Part shown: piece after piece, positions 18,754 to 28,289 of the stretch
Layout of the letters: every line of letters begins with the position of its first letter
How positions within the stretch are numbered: position 1 is the first letter of the stretch
Assembly (NCBI RefSeq): GCF_004349065.1
Contig: NZ_SMKZ01000001.1
Coordinates: 62,001-126,000 of the forward strand
DNA length: 64,000 nucleotides
Reading direction: 5' to 3'
Origin: Jiangella asiatica
Lineage (GTDB): Bacteria > Actinomycetota > Actinomycetes > Jiangellales > Jiangellaceae
Translations under genes and position numbers: made by a program
The notes under the pieces: generated by a model
What the model was told of the DNA's origin: nothing
The model's input: the letters and a program-made list of their open reading frames with translations, nothing else
Databases searched by the model: none

Positions 18754-18833
18754 CGTCGATCGCCTCCTCGCGCCTGTGGCCCCGTGCCGGTTCCGTTCCC
18801 AGGTCGGGCGACGCTCAAACGGGTAGGAGTCGG

Positions 18834-19406
18834 TCAGGGTCGTTCGTCGGCCGCGTTCGACGCGGCTTGGCCGGCGCCGTCGACGGTGCTGCCGCGCAGC
18901 GTCAGGACCGCGATGAGCACGGCCGCCACGGTGATGGCGATGTCGGCGATGTTGCCGACGAACAGGCCGCCGTAATCGATGAAGTCGACGACGTGGCCCT
19001 CCGGGAAGCCGGGCTCGCGGAAGAGCCGGTCGATGAGGTTGCCGAACGCGCCGCCGAGCAGGAGCCCCAGCGCGACGGTCCAGCCCGGCGAGCCGAGGCG
19101 CGCCGACGCCCGGATGACCGCCGCGATCACGATCACCACGATGAGCGTGAGCAGCCACGTCATCCCGGTCGCGATGGAGAAGGCGGCGCCGGAGTTGTAC
19201 AGCAGACGCAGCTGCAACAGGTCGCCGATCAGCTGGATCGGCTCACGCCCGGAGAGCTCCGCCTCCGCCCAGACCTTGCTCGCCTGGTCCAGGACCGTCA
19301 CGGCGACCGTCAGCATCGCCAGCCAGCCGATCAGCCGCCAGTTGCGCGACCGCGGCTCTGGCCGGCGCTCGCCGGCGTCGGGATCGGATGTCGACGGCAC
19401 GGACAC
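18834..19406 (-). CDS. lspA: Lipoprotein signal peptidase (signal peptidase II)
   Basis: A 190-residue integral membrane aspartyl protease that removes signal peptides from prolipoproteins. Four hydrophobic segments are visible. The two catalytic Asp are in GGAFGNLIDRLF and FVGNIADIAIT; VVDFIDYG is also typical. The GTG at 19406 gives a normal length and a 59-bp gap to divergent lpdA; the upstream ATG at 19481 would overlap lpdA. Confidence 0.92.
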   Translation of the reverse strand: MSVPSTSDPDAGERRPEPRSRNWRLIGWLAMLTVAVTVLDQASKVWAEAELSGREPIQLIGDLLQLRLLYNSGAAFSIATGMTWLLTLIVVIVIAAVIRASARLGSPGWTVALGLLLGGAFGNLIDRLFREPGFPEGHVVDFIDYGGLFVGNIADIAITVAAVLIAVLTLRGSTVDGAGQAASNAADERP

Positions 19407-19465
19407 AGGGTGCCATGCCACAGCTCGCGGGGCGTGAACCGGGGCTGCGACCACGGTACGGAACA

Positions 19466-20839
19466 ATGGCCGATGTGACACGTGTGGCGATTCTCGGTAG
19501 CGGGCCTGGCGGCTACGAGGCGGCCCTGGTGGCCGCGCAGCTCGGAGCGGAGGTCACCTTGGTCGATCGCGACGGCGTCGGCGGGTCGGCGGTCCTCACC
19601 GACTGCGTGCCCAGCAAGACGCTGATCGCGACGGCGGAGGTGCTCACCGACACCGCGGAGTCAGGCGAGCTCGGCGTGGTGCTCGGGGGTGCGGTCGGCG
19701 TCGAGCTCGCCCGGGTCAACCGCCGGGTCCTGGCGCTGGCGAAGGCGCAGTCAGCGGACACCGCGGCGGCGGTCGAGAAGGCCGGCGTCAGGATCGTCCG
19801 GGGCTCGGGCCGGCTGGCGCCCGGCGACCGCGTCGTCGTCGACGACGGCGCGCACGAGCTGGTCGCCGACGTCGCCCTGCTGGCCACCGGCGCGCGCCCA
19901 CGCATCCTGCCCGAGGCTGAGCCCGACGGCGAGCGCATCCTCACCTGGGAACAGGTCTACGACCTCACCGAGGCGCCCGAGCGGCTGGTGGTGGTCGGCT
20001 CCGGCGTCACCGGCGCGGAGTTCGCCAGCGCCTACAACGCTCTCGGTTGCGACGTCACGCTGGTCTCGTCGCGCGACCGGGTGCTGCCCGGCGAGGACGC
20101 TGACGCCGCGTACGTGCTGGAGGAGGTGTTCGCCCGGCGCGGGCTGAAGGTGCTGTCGCGGTCACGGGCGGCATCGGTGCGGCGCGACGGCGACGGTGTC
20201 GTCGTCACCCTCACCGACGGGCGGGCCGTCCGCGGCTCGCACTGCCTGATGGCGGTCGGGTCGGTCCCGAACATCGAGGACCTCGGCTTGGAGGAGTGCG
20301 GCATCGCCCTGGACGGCCGCGGCTTCGTCAAGGTCGACCGGGTGTCGCGGACCTCCGCGCGAGGCGTCTACGCCGCCGGCGACGTCACCGGGGTCAACAT
20401 GCTGGCCTCGGTCGCGGCGATGCAGGGCCGCACGGCCATGTGGCACGCACTGGGCGACGCCGTCACGCCGCTGGACCTCAAGGCGGTGGCGGCCAACGTC
20501 TTCACCGCGCCCGAGATCGCCACCGTCGGCTGGAGTCAGGCCGCCGTCGACGCCGGCGAGATCGACGCCGTCGCCGTCAAGCTGCCGCTGGCCACCAACG
20601 CGCGGGCCAAGATGCAGGGCATCCGCGACGGCTTCGTGAAGCTGTTCTGCCGCCGCGGCACCGGCATCATCGTCGGCGGGGTGGTCGTGGCGCCGAAGGC
20701 CAGCGAGCTGATCCACCCCATCTCCGTGGCGGTCGAGGCGTCGCTCACGGTCGACCAGATGGCCCGGGCGTTCACCGTGTACCCGTCGCTGTCCGGGTCG
20801 GTGGCCGAGGCCGCCAGGCGGCTGCACCTGCGCGGCTGA
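19466..20839 (+). CDS. lpdA: LpdA-type flavoprotein, NAD(P)H quinone reductase-like
   Basis: A 457-residue FAD/NAD(P)-binding protein of the disulfide reductase family. FAD site: ILGSGPGGYEAAL; NAD(P) site: VVVGSGVTGAEFAS; second FAD motif: GVYAAGDVTG. The redox site reads GGSAVLTDCVPSK, where canonical enzymes have GGTCLNVGCIPSK, so the first Cys is Ala. The C-terminal His-Glu pair is also absent (VYPSLSGSVAEA). It therefore cannot be a lipoamide dehydrogenase; M. tuberculosis LpdA (Rv3303c) has the same deviation and reduces quinones. Confidence 0.9.
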   Translation: MADVTRVAILGSGPGGYEAALVAAQLGAEVTLVDRDGVGGSAVLTDCVPSKTLIATAEVLTDTAESGELGVVLGGAVGVELARVNRRVLALAKAQSADTAAAVEKAGVRIVRGSGRLAPGDRVVVDDGAHELVADVALLATGARPRILPEAEPDGERILTWEQVYDLTEAPERLVVVGSGVTGAEFASAYNALGCDVTLVSSRDRVLPGEDADAAYVLEEVFARRGLKVLSRSRAASVRRDGDGVVVTLTDGRAVRGSHCLMAVGSVPNIEDLGLEECGIALDGRGFVKVDRVSRTSARGVYAAGDVTGVNMLASVAAMQGRTAMWHALGDAVTPLDLKAVAANVFTAPEIATVGWSQAAVDAGEIDAVAVKLPLATNARAKMQGIRDGFVKLFCRRGTGIIVGGVVVAPKASELIHPISVAVEASLTVDQMARAFTVYPSLSGSVAEAARRLHLRG

Positions 20840-21334
20840 TCAGCCGGTCTGACCGGGTGGCGGCGGGTCGAACCAGGCCGTCGCGCCGGCGCCGTTGAGC
20901 GCGTGGTCGAGCCGCTTCTGGATGTGCGGGTGGAGCTCCGGCAGCTCGTCGGGGGCGAACCACGCGACCGCGAGCGACTCGTCGTCGTTGACCCTGGCCG
21001 TGCCGCCGACCGGCCGGCACCGGAACGCGATGTCGAGGTACTGCACGACGTCGCCGTTCGGGTAGCGGACCGGCGGGTCGGTGACGACGCTGGTGATCCG
21101 CTCGACGGCGATGTGCACGCCGGTCTCCTCGTACGCCTCCCGCGCGACGGCGTGCGCCGGCTGCTCGCCGGGCTCGAGGATGCCGGAGATGAGCGCCCAC
21201 TCGCCGGTGTCGGACCGCTGGTGCAGCAGCACCCGCCCGGCACCGTCGACGACGACCGCCGTCACACCGGTCAGCCACAGCAGGTCGTGGCCGACGTGCT
21301 CGCGCAAGGCCAGGATGAAGTCAGGTGTCGGCAT
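20840..21334 (-). CDS. NUDIX hydrolase
   Basis: A 164-residue hydrolase of nucleoside diphosphate derivatives. The NUDIX box is complete: GILEPGEQPAHAVAREAYEETGV. VVVDGAGRVLLHQRSDTGEW precedes it. The exact substrate is not predictable. Its stop directly abuts the convergent lpdA stop with no spacer, so there is no room for a terminator between them. Confidence 0.93.
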   Translation of the reverse strand: MPTPDFILALREHVGHDLLWLTGVTAVVVDGAGRVLLHQRSDTGEWALISGILEPGEQPAHAVAREAYEETGVHIAVERITSVVTDPPVRYPNGDVVQYLDIAFRCRPVGGTARVNDDESLAVAWFAPDELPELHPHIQKRLDHALNGAGATAWFDPPPPGQTG

Positions 21335-21354
21335 GGGTGCTCAGGCGAGCCGGG

Positions 21355-22602
21355 TCACTCGAAGCCGCCGCCGAAGTCGCCTCCACCGAAGCCGCCGCCG
21401 AAGTCGCCGCCGTCGAACCCGCCGCCGAAGTCACCGCCGCCGCCGTCACCGCCGCCACCGGCGTCGCCGCCACCGCCGCCGCCGTCGACGTAGATCGGGT
21501 TGGCCATGGCCGAGCCGAGCATCGTGCCCATGAGCATGCCCGGGAGCAGACCGCCGAAGTACCCGCCGGCCCAGCCGCCGTACGCGGGACCGGCGTCGTA
21601 GTACGGCCGCCGCTCGCCGTCGCCGACCGGCACCATCCGGACCTCCGGGTCACCGCCGTTCTTGATCCGCAGCGCGTCGGCGGCGCAGGCCGGGACGGCG
21701 CGCGGGGCGCCGTACCGCGGTGCCCACTCGATGTCCTCGATCGACGGGCCGTGGCCGGGGTCGAAGAAGCACGGCAGCCGCCGGTCTGGGATCGGCTCGT
21801 GCTTGAGCCGGGCGTCGACGCACGACAGCAGCCAGCGGCCCTCCTCCAGCGCCGACGTGACCGGCTTGAGGTCCGTGGGCCGCTCCGCGCGATCGGAGTA
21901 CATCTTCGCGTTCTCGTAGAGGTCCAGGGCCCGGCTGTATTCGTGCCGCGCCTCGATCGGGACCTTGGAGTCGTCGCGGACGTCGAGGTCGATGGCCGAG
22001 AGCCGCTCGCCGTACGTGGTGATGTCCTCGTCCAGCGCGTCGCGCACCTGCTCCAGCTGGGCACGCTCCTTGCTGCGCTTGTTGCGGCGGTAGAGCAGGA
22101 ACCCGCCGCCGCCCGCGGCCGCCAGGATGGCCAACGGGAGCAGCCCGCCCCCGCCATCATTCGACGAAGCGTTGCCGTTCCCCCCGCCGCCCGAGCCGCC
22201 GTTCGCCGCCAGCTCCTCCAGTTGCGGCACGAGCTCATCGACGAACTGCGACACGTCGTTGGAGGAACTTGCAAGGCTTTGCGCAGCCTGCCGTGCGGCG
22301 CTGCTGTCCATCACGGTCGACCCGGCGTCCGCCTGCCGATTCGGCAGATATGCGACGTACGTTCCGTCTTCCTGGACCTCACGGGCGATGTGGCCGAGCG
22401 GGTCGTCGTCGTTAGCAGCACTGGTTGGCAGCACGACCAGGTAGATGGGTGTCTCAGCATCGCTCAGCGTCTGCTCTGCGCTCGTCTGGGCGGCGCCATC
22501 AAATGGCCGGCCGTCGGCTCGAAGCTCATCGGCCGCTGTGTCATCGACGTACAGCCTGGAGCTGCGCAGGGCATCGGCCGCATCGTCCCAAACGCTCGAC
22601 AT
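21355..22602 (-). CDS. Single-pass membrane protein with Gly-rich tail
   Basis: A 415-residue protein of unknown function. The N-terminal region (about 1-120; SSRLYVDDTAADEL, TPIYLVVLPTSA) resembles small extracytoplasmic domains of actinobacterial membrane proteins. One hydrophobic helix lies at about residues 152-168 followed by YRRNKRSKERAQ, so the C-terminal part should face the cytosol. That part is helical and then ends in repeats of GGGDFGG type. An ATG at 22602 is used; a GTG at 22617 is also possible. It is 20 bp behind the NUDIX start. Confidence 0.7.
   Translation of the reverse strand: MSSVWDDAADALRSSRLYVDDTAADELRADGRPFDGAAQTSAEQTLSDAETPIYLVVLPTSAANDDDPLGHIAREVQEDGTYVAYLPNRQADAGSTVMDSSAARQAAQSLASSSNDVSQFVDELVPQLEELAANGGSGGGGNGNASSNDGGGGLLPLAILAAAGGGGFLLYRRNKRSKERAQLEQVRDALDEDITTYGERLSAIDLDVRDDSKVPIEARHEYSRALDLYENAKMYSDRAERPTDLKPVTSALEEGRWLLSCVDARLKHEPIPDRRLPCFFDPGHGPSIEDIEWAPRYGAPRAVPACAADALRIKNGGDPEVRMVPVGDGERRPYYDAGPAYGGWAGGYFGGLLPGMLMGTMLGSAMANPIYVDGGGGGGDAGGGGDGGGGDFGGGFDGGDFGGGFGGGDFGGGFE
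21358..21483. repeat. Low-complexity repeat encoding a Gly/Phe/Asp tail
   Basis: Short tandem units of the type CCGCCGAAGTCGCC recur several times and, read on the minus strand, encode alternating FGGG, GGDFGG and Gly runs. The units differ by single bases, as expected of slippage. It forms the last 42 or so codons of the membrane protein gene. Confidence 0.7.
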
Positions 22603-22683
22603 ACTCCCATCATCCACGGTTGGCGCCGTCGTGCCACGGTCAGGTCCTGTCGGTCACGATCTCTGTCGGTGCCGCATGGTTCG

Positions 22684-23826
22684 ATGGTGACCGTGGAGAA
22701 GGTCTCGTGGGGTCAGGCGCTGGCCTGGCGGTTGCGCCGCCAGTACGTCGCCGAGCCGTCGTCAGGGCTGGTCGACACCGCATCGCGGCTTCTCGGGCTG
22801 CACGCGCAGGTGGCCTCGTCGGCGGAGCTGATCGCGGGAGTACGCACCCCGTCCTACCAGCTCGGCGACATCGGCACGGCGTTGTGGACCGACCGCTCCC
22901 TGGTACGCACCTGGGGCATGCGCGGCACTCTGCACCTGTTCCCGTCCGCGGAGCTGCCGCTGCTCACGGCCGCGTTCTCGCAGCGGCAGTTCCCCAAGCT
23001 CACCCCGGCCTGGGAGCGCTACCACGGCGTCTCCGGCGACGATCTGCGCCGTGTCACCGACGTCATCGGCGAGGTGTTACCGGGCAGGTTCCTCACGCGC
23101 GAGGAGCTGTCGGCCGAGGTCCTGCGGGTCATCAGCACACCGGGGGTCGAGAAGGCGCTGCGCTCGGGGTGGGGTCAGCTGTTCAAGCCGGCCGCGGCCG
23201 GCGGCCTGCTGTGCTCCGGCCCCGACCGCGACCGCGCCGCCACGTTCACCGACCCGCGCGGCTGGCTGCCCGACGCGCCCTGGGACACCCGGCCCGACGA
23301 GCACACCGCCCTGGCCACAGTAATCGGCCGGTTCCTCGACACGTACGGCCCGGCCACGCACACCGACTTCTCCCGCTGGTGGGGCATCGACCAGGCGGCG
23401 GCACGGCGGCTGTTCAAGGAGCACGCCGACGTCATGGTCGCGGTCGATCTCGACGGCATCGCGTCGTGGGCCACCCCGGCCGGGCTCGACGCCATGGCCG
23501 GCACCGATCCCCGGGCCGGCGACGGCGTCTGGCTGCTGCCCGGCTTCGACCCGTACGTCATCGCACCGGTCGGCCACCGCGTCCACACCGTGCCCGAGGG
23601 CTGCATCGACCGTGTCTCGCGCGCGGCCGGGTGGATCTCGCCGATCCTGGTGGTTGACGGCGTCGTGCGCGGGGTGTGGAGCCACGAGCTCAAGAACTCC
23701 ACCCTCACCGTCACCGTCGAGCCGTTCGCACGGCTCGGCGCCCCGACGAAGAACGCGGCCGCCACCGCCGCCGCCCGGTACGGCGAGCTGTTCGACGCGG
23801 ACGTCCAGGTCAGCTGGGTGGCCTGA
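22684..23826 (+). CDS. HTH_42 winged-helix protein, AlkZ-like DNA glycosylase
   Basis: A 380-residue protein of the HTH_42 (formerly DUF1006) superfamily, which includes DNA glycosylases that unhook crosslinks or remove bulky alkyl lesions (AlkZ, AlkX/YcaQ). The N-terminal catalytic motif region reads LLGLHAQVASSAELIAG, giving an HxQ motif, one of the variants known in AlkZ-like proteins (AlkX has QxD). Other family segments are LVRTWGMRGTLHLFP, WWGIDQAAARRLF and LLPGFDPYVIAP. Activity is inferred. It stands alone. Confidence 0.83.
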   Translation: MVTVEKVSWGQALAWRLRRQYVAEPSSGLVDTASRLLGLHAQVASSAELIAGVRTPSYQLGDIGTALWTDRSLVRTWGMRGTLHLFPSAELPLLTAAFSQRQFPKLTPAWERYHGVSGDDLRRVTDVIGEVLPGRFLTREELSAEVLRVISTPGVEKALRSGWGQLFKPAAAGGLLCSGPDRDRAATFTDPRGWLPDAPWDTRPDEHTALATVIGRFLDTYGPATHTDFSRWWGIDQAAARRLFKEHADVMVAVDLDGIASWATPAGLDAMAGTDPRAGDGVWLLPGFDPYVIAPVGHRVHTVPEGCIDRVSRAAGWISPILVVDGVVRGVWSHELKNSTLTVTVEPFARLGAPTKNAAATAAARYGELFDADVQVSWVA

Positions 23827-23831
23827 GACGC

Positions 23832-23868
23832 GCGACGGCCGCGGCCCCGTCGGGACCACGGCCGTCGC
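23832..23868. terminator. Bidirectional stem-loop between convergent genes
   Basis: Perfect 10-bp arms GCGACGGCCG and CGGCCGTCGC flank a 17-base GC-rich loop. The element fills the 51-bp space between the convergent HTH_42 and PPOX genes and can act in both directions. Confidence 0.65.
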
Positions 23869-23877
23869 CCTGAACTC

Positions 23878-24273
23878 TCAGGCGGCTTCCTCCAGCAGCT
23901 GATCCACCGACACGCGCACGGTGACCCGCTGCTCACCCTCCTTGCGGAACGGGTAGCTGTCGGCGTCCAGGTACTTCTTCGCCAGCCGGTCGATGACCTC
24001 GTCGCCGTCCGCCGTGGACAGCGTTGCCGTGCCGGTGACGCTGACCCACCGCCATGCGTTCTCCGGGTCCAGGACGCTGATCGAGACGACGTCGTTCTCG
24101 CGGAGGTGTCGCTCCTTCACCCGTCCGGCGGCGGTGTTGAAGATGACTTCGTCGCCGTCGAGGTCGACCCAGACGATGCTGTTGTGCGGTCGTCCGTCGG
24201 CGTCGATCACCGTCGCCCAACCGGGAATGGGGCGGGAGAACAGGTCGCGGGCGGTGTCCGACAGAGCGGGCAT
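23878..24273 (-). CDS. PPOX-class flavin/F420-dependent oxidoreductase
   Basis: A 131-residue split-barrel protein. LFSRPIPGWATVIDADGRPH, SIVWVDLDGDEVIFNTAAGR and VKERHLRENDVVSISVLDP are typical of actinobacterial PPOX proteins that use F420 or FMN. The substrate is unknown. The ATG at 24273 follows AGAGGAA at good spacing; an upstream ATG at 24306 has no such site. Confidence 0.87.
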   Translation of the reverse strand: MPALSDTARDLFSRPIPGWATVIDADGRPHNSIVWVDLDGDEVIFNTAAGRVKERHLRENDVVSISVLDPENAWRWVSVTGTATLSTADGDEVIDRLAKKYLDADSYPFRKEGEQRVTVRVSVDQLLEEAA

Positions 24274-24338
24274 GGGGGCATTCCTCTCGAATCGTTGACG
24301 TGTCAATTACGACAACCATCCGAGGGCCCACCCATCTT

Positions 24339-24398
24339 CCCCGTGATCGTCAACGATTACGGGCGTGATCACACCCGAAATCGTTGACGATCACGGGG
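24339..24398. repeat. 60-bp near-perfect palindrome
   Basis: The outer 20 bp of each side are perfect inverted copies (beginning CCCCGTGATCGTCAACG), and the inner 20 bp continue the symmetry with two mismatches around a central GTGATCAC. So 28 of 30 positions pair with no loop. It lies in the 132-bp space between the carboxylase gene (stop at 24406) and the PPOX start, both on the minus strand, and may terminate the former. Confidence 0.75.
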
Positions 24399-24405
24399 CG
24401 TCCTG

Positions 24406-26202
24406 TCAGTCGACGATGGTGCAGATGACCGCGCCGTTGGCGATGGTGGCGCCGACCTGCGCGGACAGCCCGGCGACGGTGCCGGCCTTGTGCGCGGTGA
24501 TGGGCTGCTCCATCTTCATGGCCTCCATGACCACGACGACGTCTCCCTCGGCCACGGACTGACCGTCCTCGGCGACCACCTTGATGATGGTGCCCTGCAT
24601 CGGCGAGGTCAGCGTGTCGCCGCCGGCGGACGCCGAGCTCGCCCGGCCGGCGCCGCGGCGGGCCGGGCGGCGCGTCTGACCACCGGCGGCACCGCCGGAG
24701 CCGCTGGCGCCGGCGGAGCCGAGCCCCGCGGGCAGCACGACCTCGATCCGCTTGCCGCCGACCTCGACGGTGACCCGCTCGCGCGGTGCCTCGCCCTCAC
24801 CCGCGTCGGAACCGGACGTGACGAACGGCTCGACGCGGTTGTCCCACTCCGTCTCGATCCAGCGTGTGTGCACCGAGAACGGCGTGCCGGCGTCGGCCGG
24901 GACGAACGCCGCGTCGTCCAGGACCGCCCGATGGAACGGGATGGCCGTGGCCAGCCCGTCGACCTCGAACTCCGCCAGCGCGCGCCGGGCCCGCTGCACC
25001 GCTTCCTCGCGGCTCGCCCCGGTGACGATGAGCTTGGCCAGCAGCGAGTCGAAGTTCTGCCCGACGACGCTGCCCGCCTCGACGCCCGCGTCGACCCGCA
25101 CGCCCGGGCCGGCCGGCGGCCGGAACGTGGTGACCGTGCCGGGTGTGGGCAGGAAGTTGCGGCCCGGGTCCTCGCCGTTGATGCGGAACTCGAACGAGTG
25201 CCCGCGCAGCGGCGGGTCGTCGTAGCCCAGCTCCTCGCCCTCGGCGACGCGGAACATCTCACGCACCAGGTCCAAGCCGGTGACCTCCTCGGTCACCGGG
25301 TGCTCGACCTGCAGGCGGGTGTTGACCTCGAGGAAGGAGATGGTGCCGTCGTTGCCGACCAGGAACTCGCAGGTGCCGGCGCCGACGTAGCCGGCCTCGC
25401 GCAGGATGGCCTTGGACGCGCGGTAGAGCTCGGCGTTCTGCTCGTCGGAGAGGAACGGCGCGGGCGCTTCCTCGACCAGCTTCTGGTGCCGGCGCTGCAG
25501 GGAGCAGTCGCGTGTAGAGATCACAGCGACGGCGCCATAGTGGTCGGCCAGGCACTGGGTCTCGACGTGCCGCGGCCGGTCGAGGTAGCGCTCGACGAAG
25601 CATTCGCCGCGGCCGAACGACGCGACCGCCTCGCGGACCGCCGACTCGTACAGGTGGGGGACCTCTTCCAGGGTCCGGGCCACCTTCAGGCCACGGCCGC
25701 CGCCGCCGAACGCGGCCTTGATGGCGATGGGCAGCCCGTGCTCCTTGGCGAACTCGATGACCTCGTCGGCGCTGGTGACGGGGTCGGGGGTGCCGGCGAC
25801 CAGCGGCGCGCCGGCGCGGGCGGCGATGTGGCGGGCGCGGACCTTGTCGCCCAGCGCCTCGATGGCGGCCGGCGGCGGGCCTATCCAGGTCAGCCGGGCG
25901 TCGATGACGGCGCGCGCGAACTCGGCGTTCTCGGCCAGGAACCCGTAGCCGGGGTGCACGGCATCGGCATCGGCGCGGGCGGCGACGTCGAGGAGCTTCG
26001 CGATCGCAAGGTAGGTCTCCGTGGCGGTCTCGCCGCCGAGCGCGTAGGCCTCGTCGGCGAGTCGGACGTGGGGGGCGTCGCGGTCGCCGTCGGCGTACAC
26101 TGCGACACTGGCCAGGCCCGCGTCGCGGCAGGCACGGATGACCCGCACCGCGATCTCACCGCGGTTCGCGACAAGGACTCTGCTGATCCGGCGGTATTCC
26201 AC
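24406..26202 (-). CDS. accA3: Acyl-CoA carboxylase alpha subunit (biotin carboxylase + biotin carrier)
   Basis: A 598-residue subunit that carboxylates its own biotin with ATP and bicarbonate for transfer by a beta subunit. Biotin carboxylase: [33 protein letters not shown], the CO2-fixing segment [19 protein letters not shown] and [18 protein letters not shown] Gly/Ala-rich linker (about residues 485-530) leads to the carrier domain with the biotinylated Lys in EAMKMEQP. The GTG at 26202 follows GGAGGA at good spacing. It can serve both beta subunits in this window. Confidence 0.95.
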   Translation of the reverse strand: MEYRRISRVLVANRGEIAVRVIRACRDAGLASVAVYADGDRDAPHVRLADEAYALGGETATETYLAIAKLLDVAARADADAVHPGYGFLAENAEFARAVIDARLTWIGPPPAAIEALGDKVRARHIAARAGAPLVAGTPDPVTSADEVIEFAKEHGLPIAIKAAFGGGGRGLKVARTLEEVPHLYESAVREAVASFGRGECFVERYLDRPRHVETQCLADHYGAVAVISTRDCSLQRRHQKLVEEAPAPFLSDEQNAELYRASKAILREAGYVGAGTCEFLVGNDGTISFLEVNTRLQVEHPVTEEVTGLDLVREMFRVAEGEELGYDDPPLRGHSFEFRINGEDPGRNFLPTPGTVTTFRPPAGPGVRVDAGVEAGSVVGQNFDSLLAKLIVTGASREEAVQRARRALAEFEVDGLATAIPFHRAVLDDAAFVPADAGTPFSVHTRWIETEWDNRVEPFVTSGSDAGEGEAPRERVTVEVGGKRIEVVLPAGLGSAGASGSGGAAGGQTRRPARRGAGRASSASAGGDTLTSPMQGTIIKVVAEDGQSVAEGDVVVVMEAMKMEQPITAHKAGTVAGLSAQVGATIANGAVICTIVD

Positions 26203-26301
26203 GCTCACTCCTCCCTGGGCTGAGGTGAGTCTAGGGGACCGCTCCCCGGCCGCCCGACCCGCGGCGTTCGTCCGGCTTGGCGCCGAGCGCCGTGCATCGA
26301 G

Positions 26302-26329
26302 GCAACCCATCGGGCCGGTGGGGCGTGTT
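26302..26329 (+). promoter_or_regulatory. ECF-type promoter candidate for the sigma factor gene
   Basis: GCAACC and CGTGTT are separated by 16 bp, the spacing and -35 type (GxAAC) used by ECF sigma factors. It is 24 bp before the sigma factor start and so could be autoregulatory. It rests on short motif matches only. Confidence 0.35.
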
Positions 26330-26352
26330 GTCGACAACGAGAAAAGGTTCGA

Positions 26353-26925
26353 GTGGGGGTCGCGATGCTCGTACAGTCCCCTGACGACGACGCCGCGATC
26401 GTGGACGCGACGGCGACGGTCAGCTGGGTCGATCCGGATGAGGCGATGGTGGATTTCGAGGAGTTCGTGCGCGCCAGCCTGCCTGGCCTGCTGCGCTACG
26501 GGCATGCCCTGACCGGGTCTCCGCACGACGCGGCGGACCTGGTCCAGACCGCGCTGGAGAAGGTCGGCTCGCGCTGGACGAAGGTGATGCGGCAAGGCAG
26601 CGACCCGCTGGCCTACGTGCGTCGGTCGATGGCCAACGCACATGTGAGCCGCTGGCGACGGCGACGGCGTGAGGTGCTGGTCGACGACGTGCCCGACCGC
26701 GGTGTGGCACCGGCGGACCGGATGGACGGCGAACCGCTCTGGCAGGCGCTGGCGCAGCTGCCGCCGCGGCAACGGGCGGTCCTGGTGCTGCGCTACTACG
26801 AGGACCTGTCCGAAGCCGAGATCGCCGCCGCGCTCGGCATCAGCCAGGGAACGGTCAAGAGCCAGGCAAGCAAGGCGATGGCGAAGCTGCGAACGATCGT
26901 CGCGGTGGAAGGAGAACAGCGATGA
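26353..26925 (+). CDS. SigE-family ECF sigma factor
   Basis: A 190-residue sigma-70 group 4 protein with region 2 ([20 protein letters not shown], then [13 protein letters not shown]) and region 4 ([20 protein letters not shown], then [17 protein letters not shown]), and the actinobacterial SigE-family arrangement. The GTG at 26353 follows AAAAGG; an ATG at 26365 is an alternative start. It overlaps the next gene by 4 bp, whose product spans the membrane and may be the regulator. Confidence 0.9.
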   Translation: MGVAMLVQSPDDDAAIVDATATVSWVDPDEAMVDFEEFVRASLPGLLRYGHALTGSPHDAADLVQTALEKVGSRWTKVMRQGSDPLAYVRRSMANAHVSRWRRRRREVLVDDVPDRGVAPADRMDGEPLWQALAQLPPRQRAVLVLRYYEDLSEAEIAAALGISQGTVKSQASKAMAKLRTIVAVEGEQR

Positions 26926-28289
26926 ACCACTTCGACGACGAACTGCGGCGCGTCCTCGGCGACGATCGCCTGACGCTCAGCGCGCGCCCGGATGCCGTCG
27001 GTCGCATCGTCTCCGGCGCCCAGCGCCGGCGCACCGTCCGTGTGGCGGCGACCACGGTCACATCGGTGGGGCTGGTGGCGGCACTCGCGCTGGGTTCGAT
27101 GGCGACGGTGGGCGAGCTCGGCGCCGGGCCGGACGAGATCGTGCCGGCCGAGACGCCGACCGTCCTGCCCGGCCCGGACGACACCGCCGACGGGGACCCG
27201 ACCCCGTCGGAGACTCCCACCGCAGCGCCGACCGGCGATCCGACCGGTGCCTCGGAGAACGACGCCGACCCGACCGACCCGACTGAGCCGGACGGCGAGG
27301 AGACCGCTCCCGAGGCCGCCCCGATCGTGATCGACCCGAACGTTGGTATCGACGGCTTCACCGTCGGCACGCCGCTGGCCACGCTCGAGGGACTGGACGG
27401 GGTGGAGATCACCCCCTACGGGCCGGAGCGCGGCATTTCGACCATGTGCTACGGCGAGTACCGTACCGAGAACGTCTACGGCACCATCTCGGTCCGCGGC
27501 TCGTGGGGCGACCCTCCGGACGACCCGACGCCGTACTACGAGGTCGCGACGATGCGCTCGGACCAGCCGATCGCCACGCCGGAGGGGATCACCGTCGGCG
27601 CCAGCGAGGCCGACGTCCTCGCCGCGTACCCTGGGGCGACGCGCTACGGGAACGGCGACCTCGGCGTCGACCTCGGCGACGAGACCATCCGCAGCTGGGT
27701 GTTCACGATCGGTGACACCGGGCTCGTCACCGAGGTGATGCTGGACGGCGTGGACCGCTGCAGCGACCCGGCGGACGCCCCGAACGAGCCCGACGGGCCG
27801 ACCTACACCGGCGGCCCGGAGGACTTCGAACCCGGCGGCTGGCGGGTCAGCGGCGACGAGGCGTTCGGTCCGGTGTGGCTCGGCATGACCGTCGGCGAGC
27901 TCAGCCAGCTCGAGGGTGTGCAGATCACGCCGGCCGCCGACGCCGTGTACTGCTACGGCACGTTCCAGTACCAACACCTCAGCGGCTTGATCTCGGTCCG
28001 CCGCGACCTGCGCACCGACTCCGGCCCGACCCCGGCCGAGTCCGAGGACGACTACCGGGTGACGTTCGTCAGCTCGTCCGTGGACGCGTCGACGACGCCG
28101 CTGGGGCTCGGGCGCGGTTCGACGCTGGAGCAGGTCCGGCAGGCGTATCCCGGCCTGATAGAGGGCGAGACGTTCGACCCCTTCGTGCCCGACGCGTACA
28201 ACCCCGCGGTCAACTGGGTGTTCCACACCAACGACGGCGAGACGGTGTCGGGCATCGCGCTGGACGCGGGCCAGAACTGCGCCGGCTGA
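26922..28289 (+). CDS. Membrane-anchored protein with duplicated extracytoplasmic domain, sigma factor partner
   Basis: A 455-residue protein co-translated with the ECF sigma factor. Residues 1-35 are cytosolic, a hydrophobic helix lies at about 42-62 ([20 protein letters not shown]), then a Thr/Pro/Glu-rich linker to about 140. Two related domains follow: domain 1 has [20 protein letters not shown] and [20 protein letters not shown]; domain 2 has [20 protein letters not shown] and [20 protein letters not shown]. Each holds a Cys in MCYGE or YCYGT. It may sense envelope conditions, but no classical zinc anti-sigma motif is seen. Confidence 0.75.
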   Translation: MNHFDDELRRVLGDDRLTLSARPDAVGRIVSGAQRRRTVRVAATTVTSVGLVAALALGSMATVGELGAGPDEIVPAETPTVLPGPDDTADGDPTPSETPTAAPTGDPTGASENDADPTDPTEPDGEETAPEAAPIVIDPNVGIDGFTVGTPLATLEGLDGVEITPYGPERGISTMCYGEYRTENVYGTISVRGSWGDPPDDPTPYYEVATMRSDQPIATPEGITVGASEADVLAAYPGATRYGNGDLGVDLGDETIRSWVFTIGDTGLVTEVMLDGVDRCSDPADAPNEPDGPTYTGGPEDFEPGGWRVSGDEAFGPVWLGMTVGELSQLEGVQITPAADAVYCYGTFQYQHLSGLISVRRDLRTDSGPTPAESEDDYRVTFVSSSVDASTTPLGLGRGSTLEQVRQAYPGLIEGETFDPFVPDAYNPAVNWVFHTNDGETVSGIALDAGQNCAG

